Shown: positions 28,691-40,800 of the stretch, one piece after another
How the letters are laid out: every line of letters begins with the position of its first letter
How positions within the stretch are numbered: position 1 is the stretch's first letter
Source: Hydrogenophaga sp. PBL-H3
GTDB lineage: Bacteria > Pseudomonadota > Gammaproteobacteria > Burkholderiales > Burkholderiaceae_C
DNA length: 64,000 bases
Direction of reading: 5' to 3'
Assembly: GCF_010104355.1 (NCBI RefSeq)
Contig: NZ_CP044972.1
Span: 2,418,001 to 2,482,000, forward strand
Notes under the pieces: model-generated
Seen by the model: only the letters and a program-made list of their open reading frames with translations
Database searches by the model: none
Told to the model about the DNA's origin: nothing
Program-made: the position numbers and the translations under genes

Positions 28691-29923
28691 GTGCCGGAGC
28701 TGCAGGTGACTGAAATCGATTATGTCACCCGGGTCTTTTCTTCCCCATCGCAGCTCGAAGAATCCGCATGGAACGCCTTGCTGGCCCTCAACCCCGACCC
28801 GAGCCCGTTCATGCGCCACGAATACCTGGTGGCCATGCACGAGAGTGGCAGCGCGAGGCCTCGCGCGGGCTGGCAGTGTCAGTTCGTGACGCTGTGGCAC
28901 GGAGACGAGTTGCAGGCCGCCTGCCCGATGTACCTCAAGAACAACTCCTATGGCGAGTACGTGTTCGACTGGGCCTGGGCCAACGCCTATGCGCAGCACG
29001 GCCTTGACTACTACCCCAAGGCACTGGTGGCGGTGCCGTTCACGCCGGTGCCGGGTGCGAGGCTGCTGGCGCGCGACGCAGCGGCTCGAACCGCATTGGT
29101 CAAGGCAGTGATCCAGCAGGTGCGCGACGAAGACCTGTCCTCGTTTCATCTGCTGTTCGCCCAGGCTCAAGACGTCGAGGCATGTGAGCAGGCCGGCATG
29201 ATGCTGCGCCACACGGTGCAGTTCCACTGGAAGAATGAGGCGCCCTCCGCTGAAGGCCTGTCGCCCCCCTTCACCAGCTTCGACCATTTCCTCACCAGCC
29301 TTCAACAGGAAAAACGCAAGAAGATCCGCCAGGAGCGGCGCAAGGTCGCGGAGGCCGGCGTGACGTTTCGCTGGTCCCGCGGGGCCGACATTTCAGAGAC
29401 TGACTGGGATTTTTTCTACCGCTGCTACGAGCGCACCTACCTCGAACACGGCAATGCGCCCTACCTCAACCGCGACTTCTTCCGCCGCATGGCGCAAACC
29501 ATGCCGCAGCACTGGCTGCTGTTCGTGGCCGAGCGCGAGGGCCGTGCCATCGCCTGCAGCCTGATCGGCGTCGACGATACAGCCCGCGTGGCCTACGGGC
29601 GCTACTGGGGTGCTCTGGAGCGGGTGGACTGCCTGCACTTCGAGGCCTGCTACTACGCGCCGCTGGCCTGGTGCATTGAACACGGCTTCCAGCGTTTCGA
29701 GGGCGGCGCGCAGGGCGAACACAAGATGGCGCGTGCCCTGCTACCGGTCAAGACCACCAGCGCCCACTGGCTCGCACACCCCTCGTTTGCCGAGGCGGTC
29801 GAGCGCTTCCTGGAGCGTGAAAGCCAGGGCATCGGCCAGTACATGGACGAGCTTGCCCAGCGCAACCCGCTCAAGACCGGCCTGGCGACGCGCGACGTGG
29901 CGCCGCCGCTGAACGAGCTGTGA
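28691..29923 (+). CDS. GNAT/FemAB-like acyltransferase (DUF482 type)
   Basis: The 410-residue protein resembles the DUF482 group sometimes labelled peptidoglycan biosynthesis protein. Characteristic segments are PFMRHEYLVAMHESGSA, the aromatic FDWAWANAYAQHGLDYYPK, KRKKIRQERRKVAEAGVTF, FFYRCYERTYLEHGNAPYL and ARVAYGRYWGA. It has the doubled acetyltransferase fold expected for FemAB-like proteins. The substrate is unknown. The start is a GTG at 28691; the opposing nadE gene begins 41 bases away. The next two small genes follow on the same strand with almost no gap and may form a unit with it. Confidence 0.78.
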   Translation: MPELQVTEIDYVTRVFSSPSQLEESAWNALLALNPDPSPFMRHEYLVAMHESGSARPRAGWQCQFVTLWHGDELQAACPMYLKNNSYGEYVFDWAWANAYAQHGLDYYPKALVAVPFTPVPGARLLARDAAARTALVKAVIQQVRDEDLSSFHLLFAQAQDVEACEQAGMMLRHTVQFHWKNEAPSAEGLSPPFTSFDHFLTSLQQEKRKKIRQERRKVAEAGVTFRWSRGADISETDWDFFYRCYERTYLEHGNAPYLNRDFFRRMAQTMPQHWLLFVAEREGRAIACSLIGVDDTARVAYGRYWGALERVDCLHFEACYYAPLAWCIEHGFQRFEGGAQGEHKMARALLPVKTTSAHWLAHPSFAEAVERFLERESQGIGQYMDELAQRNPLKTGLATRDVAPPLNEL

Positions 29924-29924
29924 A

Positions 29925-30317
29925 GTGAGGATGTCAAACGGTGCATCGCTAAACTCGGTCACCATGGACGAAACCGACGCATTCTTCACCCACACGATCG
30001 TGGGCGCGCCCTTTTCGGTGCTGCTGGGGCGCCGCCAGGGGCCGGCAAGCGCGTCGACGCAGGGCATGGAGGTGTCGCTCGCGAAAGGCGACATGGTCCT
30101 GACCGAGGGCTGGCGAAGCTGGGCCATGCTTGACCACCTCGACCCCCCCGCTGGAACACCCCGCCGCCGGCCCAGACGCGTGCGCCGCTGGCTGGAGCGC
30201 CACGCCCTGCTCATCGCACTGGCGGGCCTGCTGATGGTGCTCGGGAGTGCGGTGTTCTGGACCATCGCGTGGCTGCCCACCACCGGCTGGGTGCCGGCCA
30301 CCTGGATGGGGCGCTGA
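29925..30317 (+). CDS. Small membrane protein of unknown function
   Basis: A 130-residue protein that I cannot assign to a family. The first ~70 residues are polar; a proline/arginine-rich stretch (GTPRRRPRRVRRWLERH) then leads into one strong transmembrane segment (ALLIALAGLLMVLGSAVFWTIAW) near the C-terminus. By the positive-inside rule the N-terminal part should be cytoplasmic. Start codons at 29925 (GTG), 29931 and 29964 (both ATG, in frame) are all possible. The gene begins right after the acyltransferase stop and ends 2 bases before the bactofilin gene, so it could anchor the bactofilin to the membrane; that is inference from position. Confidence 0.6.
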   Translation: MRMSNGASLNSVTMDETDAFFTHTIVGAPFSVLLGRRQGPASASTQGMEVSLAKGDMVLTEGWRSWAMLDHLDPPAGTPRRRPRRVRRWLERHALLIALAGLLMVLGSAVFWTIAWLPTTGWVPATWMGR

Positions 30318-30319
30318 CC

Positions 30320-30766
30320 ATGGATCTGAAAACACCGCAGGACACGCTGACCATCGACCCAGTGGCGATGAACGTGGTCAACCGGGTGGCCGTGGGTGGC
30401 AAGCTGCACGGAGAACTGGAATTCAACGGCGGCTTGTTGGTGCAGGGCGAGGTCTCTGGCCACATCCGCGTCAATGGCCCCCTGATCATCTGGACCGGCG
30501 CTGTGGTGCGCGGACGCATCCGCGTGCTGGGCGATCTGTACCTGTTTGGCCACCTGGGCGGGCCTGGCGGCAACGCGGTTGAGACCAGCCTGGAATGCCA
30601 GGGCATGGCCTATGTGGCCAAGAGCGGCGTATCCACGGGCTCGCTCTCGGCGCGGCGGATGCAGCTCTACGAGGGGGCGAGTCTGCAGGGTCCTTTCAAG
30701 ACCCTGAGACTCGGGGACAACCTGCCGGTCTTGAACGACGTGTTGCCCGATCCCGCCGCCGGCTGA
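30320..30766 (+). CDS. Bactofilin (polymer-forming cytoskeletal protein)
   Basis: The 148-residue protein has the bactofilin core of short beta-helix rungs: VGGKLHGELEFNGGLLVQGEVSGHIRVNGPL, then IWTGAVVRGRIRVLGDLYLFGHL. Bactofilins polymerise without nucleotides and place cell-wall enzymes and polarity factors. The N- and C-terminal tails are short and polar, as usual. Here it is downstream of the small membrane protein (2-base gap) and its stop abuts the stop of the convergent ppa gene. The glycine-rich insertion HLGGPGGNAVETSLECQG interrupts the repeat and is a little unusual. Confidence 0.82.
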   Translation: MDLKTPQDTLTIDPVAMNVVNRVAVGGKLHGELEFNGGLLVQGEVSGHIRVNGPLIIWTGAVVRGRIRVLGDLYLFGHLGGPGGNAVETSLECQGMAYVAKSGVSTGSLSARRMQLYEGASLQGPFKTLRLGDNLPVLNDVLPDPAAG

Positions 30767-31303
30767 TCAGCCCTTCTGAGCTTCGTAGGCGGCGATGCCG
30801 TCGAGGATTTCCTTGTGGGCGGCGTCCTTGCCTTCCCAGCCGATCACCTTGACCCACTTGCCCGGCTCCAGGTCCTTGTAGTGCTCGAAGAAGTGCTGAA
30901 TGGTGTTCAGGCGCATGGGGTTCAGGTCTTCGGGCTTTTGCCACTGCGTGTAGATCGACAGGATCTTGTCGATTGGCACCGCCAGCACCTTGCCGTCTTC
31001 GCCGGCCTCGTCCTGCATCTTCAGGATGCCGATGGCGCGGCAGGGAACCACCACGCCGGGGATCAGCGGTACAGGCGTGATCACCAACACATCGACCGGG
31101 TCACCGTCACCGGAAATGGTGCGGGGCACGTAGCCGTAGTTGGTCGGGTAATGCATGGCCGTGCTCATGAAGCGGTCCACGAAGATCGCGCCGGTTTCCT
31201 TGTCCACTTCGTACTTGATCGGATCGGCGTTCATCGGGATTTCGATGATCACGTTGAAGGATTCGGGCACGTTCTTGCCGGCGGTGACGTTGTCGAGAGC
31301 CAT
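30767..31303 (-). CDS. ppa: Inorganic pyrophosphatase, soluble family I
   Basis: The 178-residue cytoplasmic enzyme hydrolyses pyrophosphate from biosynthesis. The signature DGDPVDVLV with its metal-binding aspartates is present, preceded by [10 protein letters not shown] and followed by [10 protein letters not shown] and [16 protein letters not shown]. The length is normal. No purine-rich ribosome site is seen in front of the ATG. The gene is convergent with the bactofilin gene (stops adjacent) and divergent from hppA, the membrane pyrophosphatase. Confidence 0.97.
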   Translation of the reverse strand: MALDNVTAGKNVPESFNVIIEIPMNADPIKYEVDKETGAIFVDRFMSTAMHYPTNYGYVPRTISGDGDPVDVLVITPVPLIPGVVVPCRAIGILKMQDEAGEDGKVLAVPIDKILSIYTQWQKPEDLNPMRLNTIQHFFEHYKDLEPGKWVKVIGWEGKDAAHKEILDGIAAYEAQKG

Positions 31304-31608
31304 GTTGTTTGAGGGAGGTTGGTTGAAAACTGAAGCAGCCGGTGCAGGCCCGCTGCCTTCTGGAGAGGCATCTGGCGTGCCTCATGCGGTCGGCGCGCCT
31401 AGGATTTACCCTGATTTTACTGATTCGAAGCTGACTTACAGACCCGCTTTCACTTGAGCGCACTGAATTGCCGCTAAATTCGCCATGTTGGCCAATCGCC
31501 CTGTTTCAACGCTGTGCAACGCAGCGCAACCGGCAGCGAGGAAGCAACGCAGCGGGGGCACCCCGGAGGCGTTGCCCCTTCCAAGTCGAAACAACGAGGA
31601 GCGATTCA
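31304..31608. promoter_or_regulatory. Shared control region of ppa and hppA
   Basis: This 305-base gap between the two divergent pyrophosphatase genes has no convincing gene. TTGAGC (31454-31459) and TAAATT (31475-31480) are a weak + strand promoter candidate with a short 15-base spacer. GGGGCA and TGCCCC at about 31555-31577 can form a hairpin in the hppA leader. AGGAG at 31597-31601 is the hppA ribosome site. Confidence 0.4.
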
Positions 31609-33672
31609 ATGGTTGGTCAATCTGCGCTGATATTTGTGTTGGTCTGTGGACTGGTGGCCGTGGCGTACGGCTTCTGGTCGCGCAGCTGGATTCTTTCCCA
31701 AGACCCTGGCAACGCCCGCATGCAGGAAATTGCCGGTGCCATTCAAACCGGCGCTGCGGCGTATCTCGCCAGGCAGTACAAGACGATCGCGATCGTGGGC
31801 GTCGTGCTCGCCATCCTGATCGGTGTCTTCCTCGATGGCCAGAGCGCCATCGGCTTCGTGCTCGGCGCCGTGCTCTCGGGCGCCTGCGGTTTCATCGGCA
31901 TGAACATCTCGGTGCGCGCCAACGTGCGTACCGCGCAAGCCGCCACCAAAGGCATTGGCCCAGCGCTCGACGTGGCCTTCCGCGGTGGCGCCATCACGGG
32001 CATGCTGGTGGTCGGTCTGGGCCTGCTGGGCGTGGCCGGTTTCTTCTGGTTCCTGGTCGGCAACGGCAACCTCACGCCCGACAAGAACCTGGCCAAACTG
32101 CTCAATCCCCTGATCGGTTTTGCCTTCGGCTCGTCCCTCATCTCGATCTTCGCGCGCCTGGGCGGCGGCATCTTCACCAAGGGTGCGGACGTGGGCGCCG
32201 ACCTGGTGGGCAAGGTCGAAGCCGGCATTCCGGAAGACGACCCGCGCAACCCGGCGGTGATCGCCGACAACGTGGGTGACAACGTGGGCGACTGCGCCGG
32301 CATGGCCGCCGACCTGTTCGAGACCTACGCAGTCACGCTGATCGCCACCATGGTGCTGGGTGCGCTCATGGTCGCGGCCGCACCCATGCAGGCGGTGCTC
32401 TACCCGCTGGTGCTGGGCGGCGTGTCCATCCTCGCGTCCATCGTGGGCTGCTTTTTCGTCAAGGCCAGCCCGGGCATGAAGAACGTGATGCCGGCGCTGT
32501 ACAAGGGCCTGGCCATTGCCGGTGTGCTCTCGCTCATTGCCTTCTTCTTCGTGACGAAGTTGATCATGCCGGACAACGCCATCACCGCCACCGGCAGCCA
32601 GATGCGCCTGTTCGGCGCCTGCGCCGTCGGCCTGCTGCTGACCGCCGCGCTGGTCTGGATCACGGAGTTCTACACCGGCACGCAGTACTCGCCGGTCAAG
32701 CACATCGCGCAAGCCTCCACCACCGGCCATGGAACCAACATCATTGCTGGTCTGGGCGTGTCCATGCGCTCCACCGCGTGGCCTGTGCTGTTCGTCTGTG
32801 TCGGCATCCTGGCCTCGTACCAGCTCGCCGGCCTCTACGGCATTGCCACCGCCGCCACCGCCATGCTCAGCATGGCCGGCATCGTGGTCGCACTCGACGC
32901 CTACGGCCCCATCACCGACAACGCCGGCGGTATTGCCGAAATGGCCGAGCTGCCCAGCAGCGTGCGCGATGTGACCGACCCGCTGGACGCCGTGGGCAAC
33001 ACGACCAAGGCCGTGACCAAGGGCTATGCCATCGGTTCCGCAGGCCTGGCCGCGCTGGTGCTGTTTGCCGACTACACCCACAAGCTGGAGACCTTTGGCC
33101 ACCAGATCAAGTTCGACCTGAGCGACCCGATGGTGATCGTGGGTCTGTTCATCGGCGGCATGATCCCCTACCTGTTCGGCGCCATGGCCATGGAAGCCGT
33201 GGGCCGCGCCGCCGGCTCGGTGGTGGTGGAAGTGCGCCGCCAGTTCAAGGAGATCCCGGGCATCATGGAAGGCACGGCCAAGCCGGAGTACGGCCGCGCG
33301 GTCGACATGCTCACCACCGCAGCCATCAAGGAAATGGTGATCCCCTCACTGCTGCCGGTGGTGGTGCCGATCCTCGTCGGTGTGTTCCTCGGCCCCAAGG
33401 CGCTGGGCGGCCTGCTCATGGGCACCATCGTCACCGGCCTGTTTGTCGCCATTTCCATGTGCACCGGCGGCGGTGCGTGGGACAACGCCAAAAAGTACAT
33501 TGAAGACGGGCACCACGGCGGCAAGGGCAGCGAAGCGCACAAAGCCGCCGTGACCGGCGACACCGTGGGCGACCCCTACAAGGACACCGCCGGCCCGGCC
33601 GTGAACCCACTGATCAAGATCATCAACATCGTGGCGCTGCTGATCGTGCCGCTGTTGCCGATGGCCGCCTGA
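31609..33672 (+). CDS. hppA: Membrane-bound proton-translocating pyrophosphatase
   Basis: The 687-residue, about 16-helix membrane enzyme couples PPi hydrolysis to proton pumping. The substrate-binding segment [20 protein letters not shown] and the [18 protein letters not shown] motif are intact. In [20 protein letters not shown] the residue after GNTT is lysine. Established work on this family associates lysine there with potassium-independent enzymes and alanine with potassium-dependent ones, so this is predicted to be potassium-independent. AGGAG 8 bases upstream supports the ATG at 31609. A terminator follows the stop. Confidence 0.95.
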   Translation: MVGQSALIFVLVCGLVAVAYGFWSRSWILSQDPGNARMQEIAGAIQTGAAAYLARQYKTIAIVGVVLAILIGVFLDGQSAIGFVLGAVLSGACGFIGMNISVRANVRTAQAATKGIGPALDVAFRGGAITGMLVVGLGLLGVAGFFWFLVGNGNLTPDKNLAKLLNPLIGFAFGSSLISIFARLGGGIFTKGADVGADLVGKVEAGIPEDDPRNPAVIADNVGDNVGDCAGMAADLFETYAVTLIATMVLGALMVAAAPMQAVLYPLVLGGVSILASIVGCFFVKASPGMKNVMPALYKGLAIAGVLSLIAFFFVTKLIMPDNAITATGSQMRLFGACAVGLLLTAALVWITEFYTGTQYSPVKHIAQASTTGHGTNIIAGLGVSMRSTAWPVLFVCVGILASYQLAGLYGIATAATAMLSMAGIVVALDAYGPITDNAGGIAEMAELPSSVRDVTDPLDAVGNTTKAVTKGYAIGSAGLAALVLFADYTHKLETFGHQIKFDLSDPMVIVGLFIGGMIPYLFGAMAMEAVGRAAGSVVVEVRRQFKEIPGIMEGTAKPEYGRAVDMLTTAAIKEMVIPSLLPVVVPILVGVFLGPKALGGLLMGTIVTGLFVAISMCTGGGAWDNAKKYIEDGHHGGKGSEAHKAAVTGDTVGDPYKDTAGPAVNPLIKIINIVALLIVPLLPMAA

Positions 33673-33692
33673 ACGGCCCTTGCATGGCAACC

Positions 33693-33716
33693 AGGCCCGC
33701 TCAGGCGGGCCTTTTT
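33693..33716 (+). terminator. Intrinsic terminator after hppA
   Basis: AGGCCCGC (33693-33700) pairs with GCGGGCCT (33705-33712) over a 4-base loop and is followed by TTTT. It lies 20 bases after the hppA stop. Confidence 0.9.
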
Positions 33717-33807
33717 CATGGCACGCTGCACACGCTGTGCCGCGTCTGCTTGACGGCTCCAGGCGCCACGCGCAACATGCCGCCTCTGTCGCACCACCGC
33801 TCCATCC

Positions 33808-34629
33808 ATGACCACCCTCACCGTCCGCCGCCTGCTGATCGATCTGGAACAACCCGTGGCGCGCCACTGGTGCGCCAACGACGCCTTTCTCACGGCCTGG
33901 TTCAACGCTCTCTCCATGAGCTTCCCGGTGGGTGAACAGTTCTTTCTGGACTCGGTGCGCCACGGCGCCAAAGGCCTTGCGCCCGAACAACAGGCTGCAT
34001 GGCAGGCCGAGGTGCAGGGATTCGTGGGCCAGGAAGCCACCCACCGGCGCATCCATGCGCTGTTCAATGCTCAGATCGAAAAACATGGGCTGGTGAACGC
34101 CTGGGGTCCACGCATCGAAGAACGCATGAAGGTGCTCGCCGGTGCAGACCCGCGCCACCACCTGGCGATCACCGCCGCCAATGAGCATTTCACTGCGCTG
34201 TTCGCCGAGTGGATGCTTTCGCACCCCGAGGTGTTCAAACACACCGAGCCTCGATTGAAGAACCTCTGGCTCTGGCACAGCGCCGAAGAGGCCGAGCACA
34301 AATGCACCGCGTTCGACCTCTATCAGGCGCTGGGCGGCAGCCACCGCTGGCGCGTGACCTGGATGCGCCGAGTCACCGTGTTCTTCCTTACCGACGCGCT
34401 GCGCCAGACGGTGCTCAACCTGCACCACGACGGCACGCTGTGGCGCTGGTCCACCTGGCGCAGCGCAGGCCGCCATCTGCTCGGACGCGACGGTCTGCTC
34501 AGCAGCAGCTTCAAACCCTGGCGTGCGTATTTCCGGCCCGATTTCCACCCCAACCAGCAGTCGAGTGACCTCTCCAGCAACTGGCTGGAGCGCAACGCCG
34601 ACCAGTACACGCGTGTCGGGGCGGGTTGA
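33808..34629 (+). CDS. Predicted metal-dependent hydrolase, PF10118-like
   Basis: The 273-residue protein has the Glu/His pattern of the PF10118 family of predicted metal-dependent hydrolases: GQEATHRRIHALFN, ITAANEHFTALFAEW and WHSAEEAEHKCTAFDLYQAL. The ExxH and E-x2-H spacings on helices are reminiscent of ferritin-like di-iron carboxylate proteins, so an oxidative role is also possible. A hydrophobic stretch (RVTVFFLTDALRQTVL) lies in the second half. No substrate is known. It is a single gene between the hppA terminator and moaA. Confidence 0.8.
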   Translation: MTTLTVRRLLIDLEQPVARHWCANDAFLTAWFNALSMSFPVGEQFFLDSVRHGAKGLAPEQQAAWQAEVQGFVGQEATHRRIHALFNAQIEKHGLVNAWGPRIEERMKVLAGADPRHHLAITAANEHFTALFAEWMLSHPEVFKHTEPRLKNLWLWHSAEEAEHKCTAFDLYQALGGSHRWRVTWMRRVTVFFLTDALRQTVLNLHHDGTLWRWSTWRSAGRHLLGRDGLLSSSFKPWRAYFRPDFHPNQQSSDLSSNWLERNADQYTRVGAG

Positions 34630-34677
34630 GGCCGTTGCCAATGCACTACCCCACGGGGTGTCATCGATAATCCGGGG

Positions 34678-35814
34678 ATGTCCGAACGTGTCATCCCCCT
34701 GATCGATCAGCGCCTCGTCAACACCGTTGCGCGCATTCCCACCGTGCCGGTGACGCCCACAGGCCTGCTCGGCGATGCCCTGGGCCGCCCGCTGCGCGAT
34801 CTGCGCATCAGCGTGACCGACCGCTGCAATTTCCGCTGCAGCTACTGCATGCCCAAGGAGATTTTCGACAAGGACTACGCCTACCTGCCGCACAACTCGC
34901 TGCTGACCTTCGAGGAAATCACCCGCGTGGCCACGCAGTTCGTGGCGCACGGGGTGCAGAAGATCCGCCTCACGGGTGGCGAGCCGCTGCTGCGCAAGAA
35001 CCTGGAAATCCTGATCGAACAGCTCGCCGCGCTGCGCACCCTTGAGGGCCAGCCGCTGGACATCACGCTCACCACCAACGGCTCGCTGCTCAAACGCAAG
35101 GCCGCTGCGCTCAAAGCCGCCGGCCTGCAACGCGTCACCGTGAGCCTGGACGGACTGGACGACACCATCTTCCGGGCCATGAACGACGTGGACTTTCCGG
35201 TGGCCGACGTGCTCGAGGGTATCGAGGCCGCGCAGGCCGCCGGCCTGGGTCCGATCAAGGTCAACATGGTGGTCAAGCGCGGCACCAACGACCATCAGAT
35301 ATTGCCGATGGCGCGCCACTTCAAAGGCACCGGCATCGTGCTGCGCTTCATTGAATACATGGACGTGGGCGCCACCAACGGCTGGCGCATGGACGAGGTG
35401 CTGCCCAGCGCCGAGGTGGTGCAGCGCATCCACCGCGAGCTGCCGCTGGTGCAGCTGGGTGCTGCCGCGCCGGGTGAGACGGCCGAGCGCTGGGGCTATG
35501 CCGACGACGATGGAAAGCACGATGAGCGTGCTGGCGAAATCGGCGTGATCAGCAGCGTGACCCAGGCCTTCTGCAGCGACTGCAACCGCGCCCGTCTGTC
35601 CACCGAAGGCCAGCTCTACCTGTGCCTGTTCGCCAGCCAGGGCCACGACCTGCGCCCGCTCATCCGCGGCAACGCCACCGACGAACAGCTCGCCAGCGCG
35701 ATTGCGGCCATCTGGCAGGGCCGCAGCGACCGGTACTCAGAGTTGCGGGCGAGCCTCCCGCCCGACGCTTCAACAGGCCTCCGACGCGTCGAAATGAGCT
35801 ACATCGGTGGCTGA
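34678..35814 (+). CDS. moaA: GTP 3',8-cyclase (molybdenum cofactor biosynthesis)
   Basis: The 378-residue radical-SAM enzyme starts molybdopterin synthesis from GTP together with MoaC. The SAM cluster cysteines are Cys50, Cys54 and Cys57 ([14 protein letters not shown]); the second cluster is in [14 protein letters not shown] with a third cysteine in [10 protein letters not shown]. The protein ends SYIGG, with the C-terminal Gly-Gly that enters the active site. moaA, mobA and moeA follow each other with gaps of 6 and 4 bases and form an operon. Confidence 0.96.
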   Translation: MSERVIPLIDQRLVNTVARIPTVPVTPTGLLGDALGRPLRDLRISVTDRCNFRCSYCMPKEIFDKDYAYLPHNSLLTFEEITRVATQFVAHGVQKIRLTGGEPLLRKNLEILIEQLAALRTLEGQPLDITLTTNGSLLKRKAAALKAAGLQRVTVSLDGLDDTIFRAMNDVDFPVADVLEGIEAAQAAGLGPIKVNMVVKRGTNDHQILPMARHFKGTGIVLRFIEYMDVGATNGWRMDEVLPSAEVVQRIHRELPLVQLGAAAPGETAERWGYADDDGKHDERAGEIGVISSVTQAFCSDCNRARLSTEGQLYLCLFASQGHDLRPLIRGNATDEQLASAIAAIWQGRSDRYSELRASLPPDASTGLRRVEMSYIGG

Positions 35815-35820
35815 ACAAGA

Positions 35821-36444
35821 ATGATCCACACCAACGAAATCACCGGCCTGGTTCTCGCGGGCGGCCGCGGCTCGCGCATGGGCGGGCTCGACAAGGGGCT
35901 GCAGAACTTCAACGGCACGCCGCTGGCGCTGCACACGGTCTTGCGCCTGCAGATGCAGCAAGGGGGCTTGATCGGCGAGCTCATGCTCAACGCCAACCGC
36001 AATCTTGCCGCCTACGAGGCGTTTGGAGCGCCGGTGTGGCCGGACACCCTGGGCGACTTCGCCGGGCCGCTGGCGGGCTTCATGACCGGGCTGGAACGTT
36101 GCGAAACCCCCTACCTGCTCACCGTGCCCTGCGACACACCGCTGTTTCCCTTCGACCTGGCCCAGCGCCTGGCGCAGGCCTTTGAAGACGAGAGCACCGA
36201 GATCGCCATGGCCGCCGCGCCCGAGGATGACGGCCAATTGCGCCCACAGCCCGTGTTTTGCCTGATGCGCGTGGGCCTGCTGGAAAGCCTGGTGGCCTTC
36301 ACGCAGGCGGGTGGCCGCAAGATCGACCTGTGGACCGCTCAGCACAAGACCGTGATCGTGCCGTTCAACCAGCCCGGTGACGACCCGCAAGCCTTTCACA
36401 ACACCAACACCCTGGCCGAGCTGCACGCGCTGGAGAAGAGCTGA
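35821..36444 (+). CDS. mobA: Molybdenum cofactor guanylyltransferase
   Basis: The 207-residue enzyme adds GMP to molybdopterin, giving the MGD form used by DMSO-reductase-family enzymes such as nitrate reductase and formate dehydrogenase. The nucleotide-binding motif [19 protein letters not shown] is followed by [20 protein letters not shown] and [12 protein letters not shown]. The length is usual. Its presence implies that the organism uses bis-MGD enzymes, none of which is in the window. Confidence 0.95.
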   Translation: MIHTNEITGLVLAGGRGSRMGGLDKGLQNFNGTPLALHTVLRLQMQQGGLIGELMLNANRNLAAYEAFGAPVWPDTLGDFAGPLAGFMTGLERCETPYLLTVPCDTPLFPFDLAQRLAQAFEDESTEIAMAAAPEDDGQLRPQPVFCLMRVGLLESLVAFTQAGGRKIDLWTAQHKTVIVPFNQPGDDPQAFHNTNTLAELHALEKS

Positions 36445-36448
36445 CCTC

Positions 36449-37810
<1,362 letters not shown>

Positions 37811-37824
37811 CGGCTCCCCGGCCC

Positions 37825-40800
37825 TCACTTCGCTGGCACAGCTCCCGAAGCACCATCCCCCTTCAGTCCCAGTGCTGCGGGCTTGTCGTGCTGGTGCGTG
37901 CGCGCCAGCAGCGTGTACATGGTGGGCACCACAAAGATGGTGAGCAGTGTGCCCAGGCTCATGCCTCCCACGATGACCCAGCCGATCTGCTGCCGACTCT
38001 CGGCGCCCGCACCCGAGGCCAGCGCCAGCGGAATCGCGCCCAGCACCATGGCGCCCGTGGTCATGAGGATGGGACGCAGGCGCAGAGCTGCCGAGCGCTT
38101 CACCGCTTCGAGCTTGCTCACGCCCTCTTCCTGCAACTGGTTGGCAAATTCCACGATCAGGATGCCGTGCTTGGTGATCAGGCCCACCAAGGTGATCAGT
38201 CCGATCTGGCTGAACACATTGAGCGTGCCGCCCGTGATGTTGAGCGCGGCCAGCGCGCCCAGCATGGAGAGCGGCACGCTGAGCATGATGATGAACGGAT
38301 CGACAAAGCTCTCGAACTGCGCCGCCAGCACCAGGTAGATGAACAGCAGCGAGAGCACGAAGACGATCGCCAGTGAGCCCGACGAGTTGCGGAACTCACG
38401 GCTCTGTCCGTTGAGGTCGGTGGTGTAGCCCGGGGGCAGTATCTCGCGCGCGGTCTGGTCCATGAAAGCCAGCGCATCCCCCAGCGCCAGGTCGGGCGCC
38501 AGGTTGGCGGTGATGGAAGCACTGCGGCGCTGTCCGAAGTGATTGAGTTCGCGCGGCACCACCACCTCGGAGACTTTCACCAGCGAAGCCAGCGGGATCA
38601 TGGCGTTGTCTCGGCCTCGCACGAAAAGCCGGTCGATGTCTTCAGGCGTGCTGCGGTTGGCCGAGACGGTCTGCACCACCACGTCGTACTGCTCACCGTC
38701 GCGCTTGTAGCGCGTCACCGTACGCCCGCCGAGCATGGTCTCCACGGTGCGCGCGATCGCGTCCACGCTCACGCCCATGTCGGCCGCGCGCTCGCGGTCC
38801 ACGTCCATGCGGATTTCGGGTTTGTTCAAGCGCAGGTCGGTGTCGACCTGCACGAAGCCCGGATTCCTGGCCAGCGCGTCCTGGAACTTGCGCACCGTGG
38901 CCGAGAGGTTCTGGTAACTGTCGGAGGTCACGATCACGTAGTTGATCGGGCGCTCGCGAAAGCCCTGCCCCAGCGACGGGGGTGTGATGGCGAAGGCGCT
39001 CACGCCCGGCAGCGACGCCATGCGTGGGCCGATCTCGCGCGCGATCTCCTGCGTGGTGCGCGTGCGTTCCTCCCACGGCTTGGCACGCAGGAACACACTA
39101 CCCTGCGCCACCGACGGGTTGCCCACGTTGCTGAACACGTTGTTGAACTCGGGGTACTCCTGCCCGATGCGCTCGATCGACTCGGCGTAGCGGCGGGTGT
39201 AGGCCAGCGTGGCACCGTCAGGCCCGTTGATGGAGGCCAGGATCACGCCACGGTCTTCGATCGGGGCGAGCTCCTGGCGGGTGTTCTTGAGCAGCAGCCA
39301 GCTGCCCAGCGCGCTGGCGATCATCACGCCCACCACCAGCCAGCGCGCCTTGAGCGAGAGGGCCAGCACGCGGTCGTACCCGTTGGTGATGGACACCAGC
39401 ACGCGCTCCATGCCGCGGTCGAAACGGCCGGGGTTGGCGTTGTGGCGCAGCAGCTTGCTGCACATCATGGGCGAGAGTGTGAGCGCCACGAAGCCCGACA
39501 CCACCACCGCCCCGGCCAGCGCGAGCGCGAACTCGGCAAACAGGCGCCCGGTACGCCCCGGCGTGAACGCCAGCGGTGCGTACACCGCGGCCAGCGTGAG
39601 CGTCATGGCCACCACGGCAAAGCCGATCTCGCGCGCGCCCTTGATCGCGGCCTCGAATGGCTTCATGCCGTCTTCGATGTGCCGGTAGATGTTCTCCAGC
39701 ACGACGATGGAGTCGTCCACCACCAAGCCAATGGCCAGCACCAGCGCCAGCAGCGTGAGCGTGTTGATGGAGAAGCCAAACAAGGCCATCAGGGCAAACG
39801 AGCCGATCAGGCTCACGGGAATCGTCACCAGCGGGATGATGGAGGCCCGCAGCGTGCGCAGGAACACGAAGATCACCAGCGCCACCAGCACCACCGCCTC
39901 GGCGATGGTGGTGTAGACGGCCTTGATCGAGCGGTCGATGAACACCGAGTTGTCGTTGGCCACCTCCACGCTCACGCCGGCGGGCAGGTCGCTGATGATC
40001 TTGGGCAGCATGGCTCGCACGCCGGCCGACAGCTCCAGGGGATTGGCCGTGGCCTGGCGGATCACACCCAGTGCCACACCTTCGCGGCCGTTCAGGCGGA
40101 TGTAGGTGCGCTCGTCCAGCGGCGCCTGCTCCACGCGGGCCACATCGCCCAGGCGGATGGTCTGTCCGTTCACGTTGCGCAGCGCCACGTCTATGAACTG
40201 CGCCGGTGTCTGCAGGTCGGTGGCGGCGGTCACGTTGAACTCGCGCAGCGTGCTTTCGATGCGTCCGGCCGGCACTTCCAGGTTGGAGCGGCGCAGCGCG
40301 TCTTCCACGTCCTGCACGGTCAGGCTGTAGGCGGCCAGGCGGTCGGGGTCGAGCCAGACGCGCATGGCGTACTTGCGCTCGCCGTACACCCGCACGTCGG
40401 CCGCGCCGGGCGCGGTCTGCAGCTGCGGCTTGGCCAGGCGGTTGGCGAAGTCGCTGAGCTCCAGCGGGGTGTGGGTCTCGGAAATCATGGCCAGGAAGAT
40501 CACCGGCTGGGCATCGGCCTCCACCTTGGCAATCACCGGCTCGTCGATGTCTTGCGGCAGGCGCTGGCGCACCCGGCTGACCTTGTCGCGCACATCGGCG
40601 GCGGCGGAGTCGGGGTCGCGTTCGAGCTTGAAGCGCACCGTGATCTGGCTCTGCTCCTGGCGGCTGATCGAGGTGATCACGTCCACGCCCTCGATGCCGG
40701 CCAGTGAATCCTCCAGCACCTTGCTGATCTGCGACTCGATCACCTCGCTGGAGGCGCCACCGAACGTGGTGCTCACCGTCACGGTGGGCTCGTCGATCTT

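Noticed and set aside
33346..35646. A 766-codon frame on the - strand across hppA, the PF10118-like gene and moaA
   Set aside because: It covers three well-supported genes on the other strand and shows no family features.
38539..40707. A 722-codon frame opposite the RND permease gene
   Set aside because: His/Arg/Gly-rich shadow with no recognisable domain; the opposite strand encodes a complete, conserved pump.
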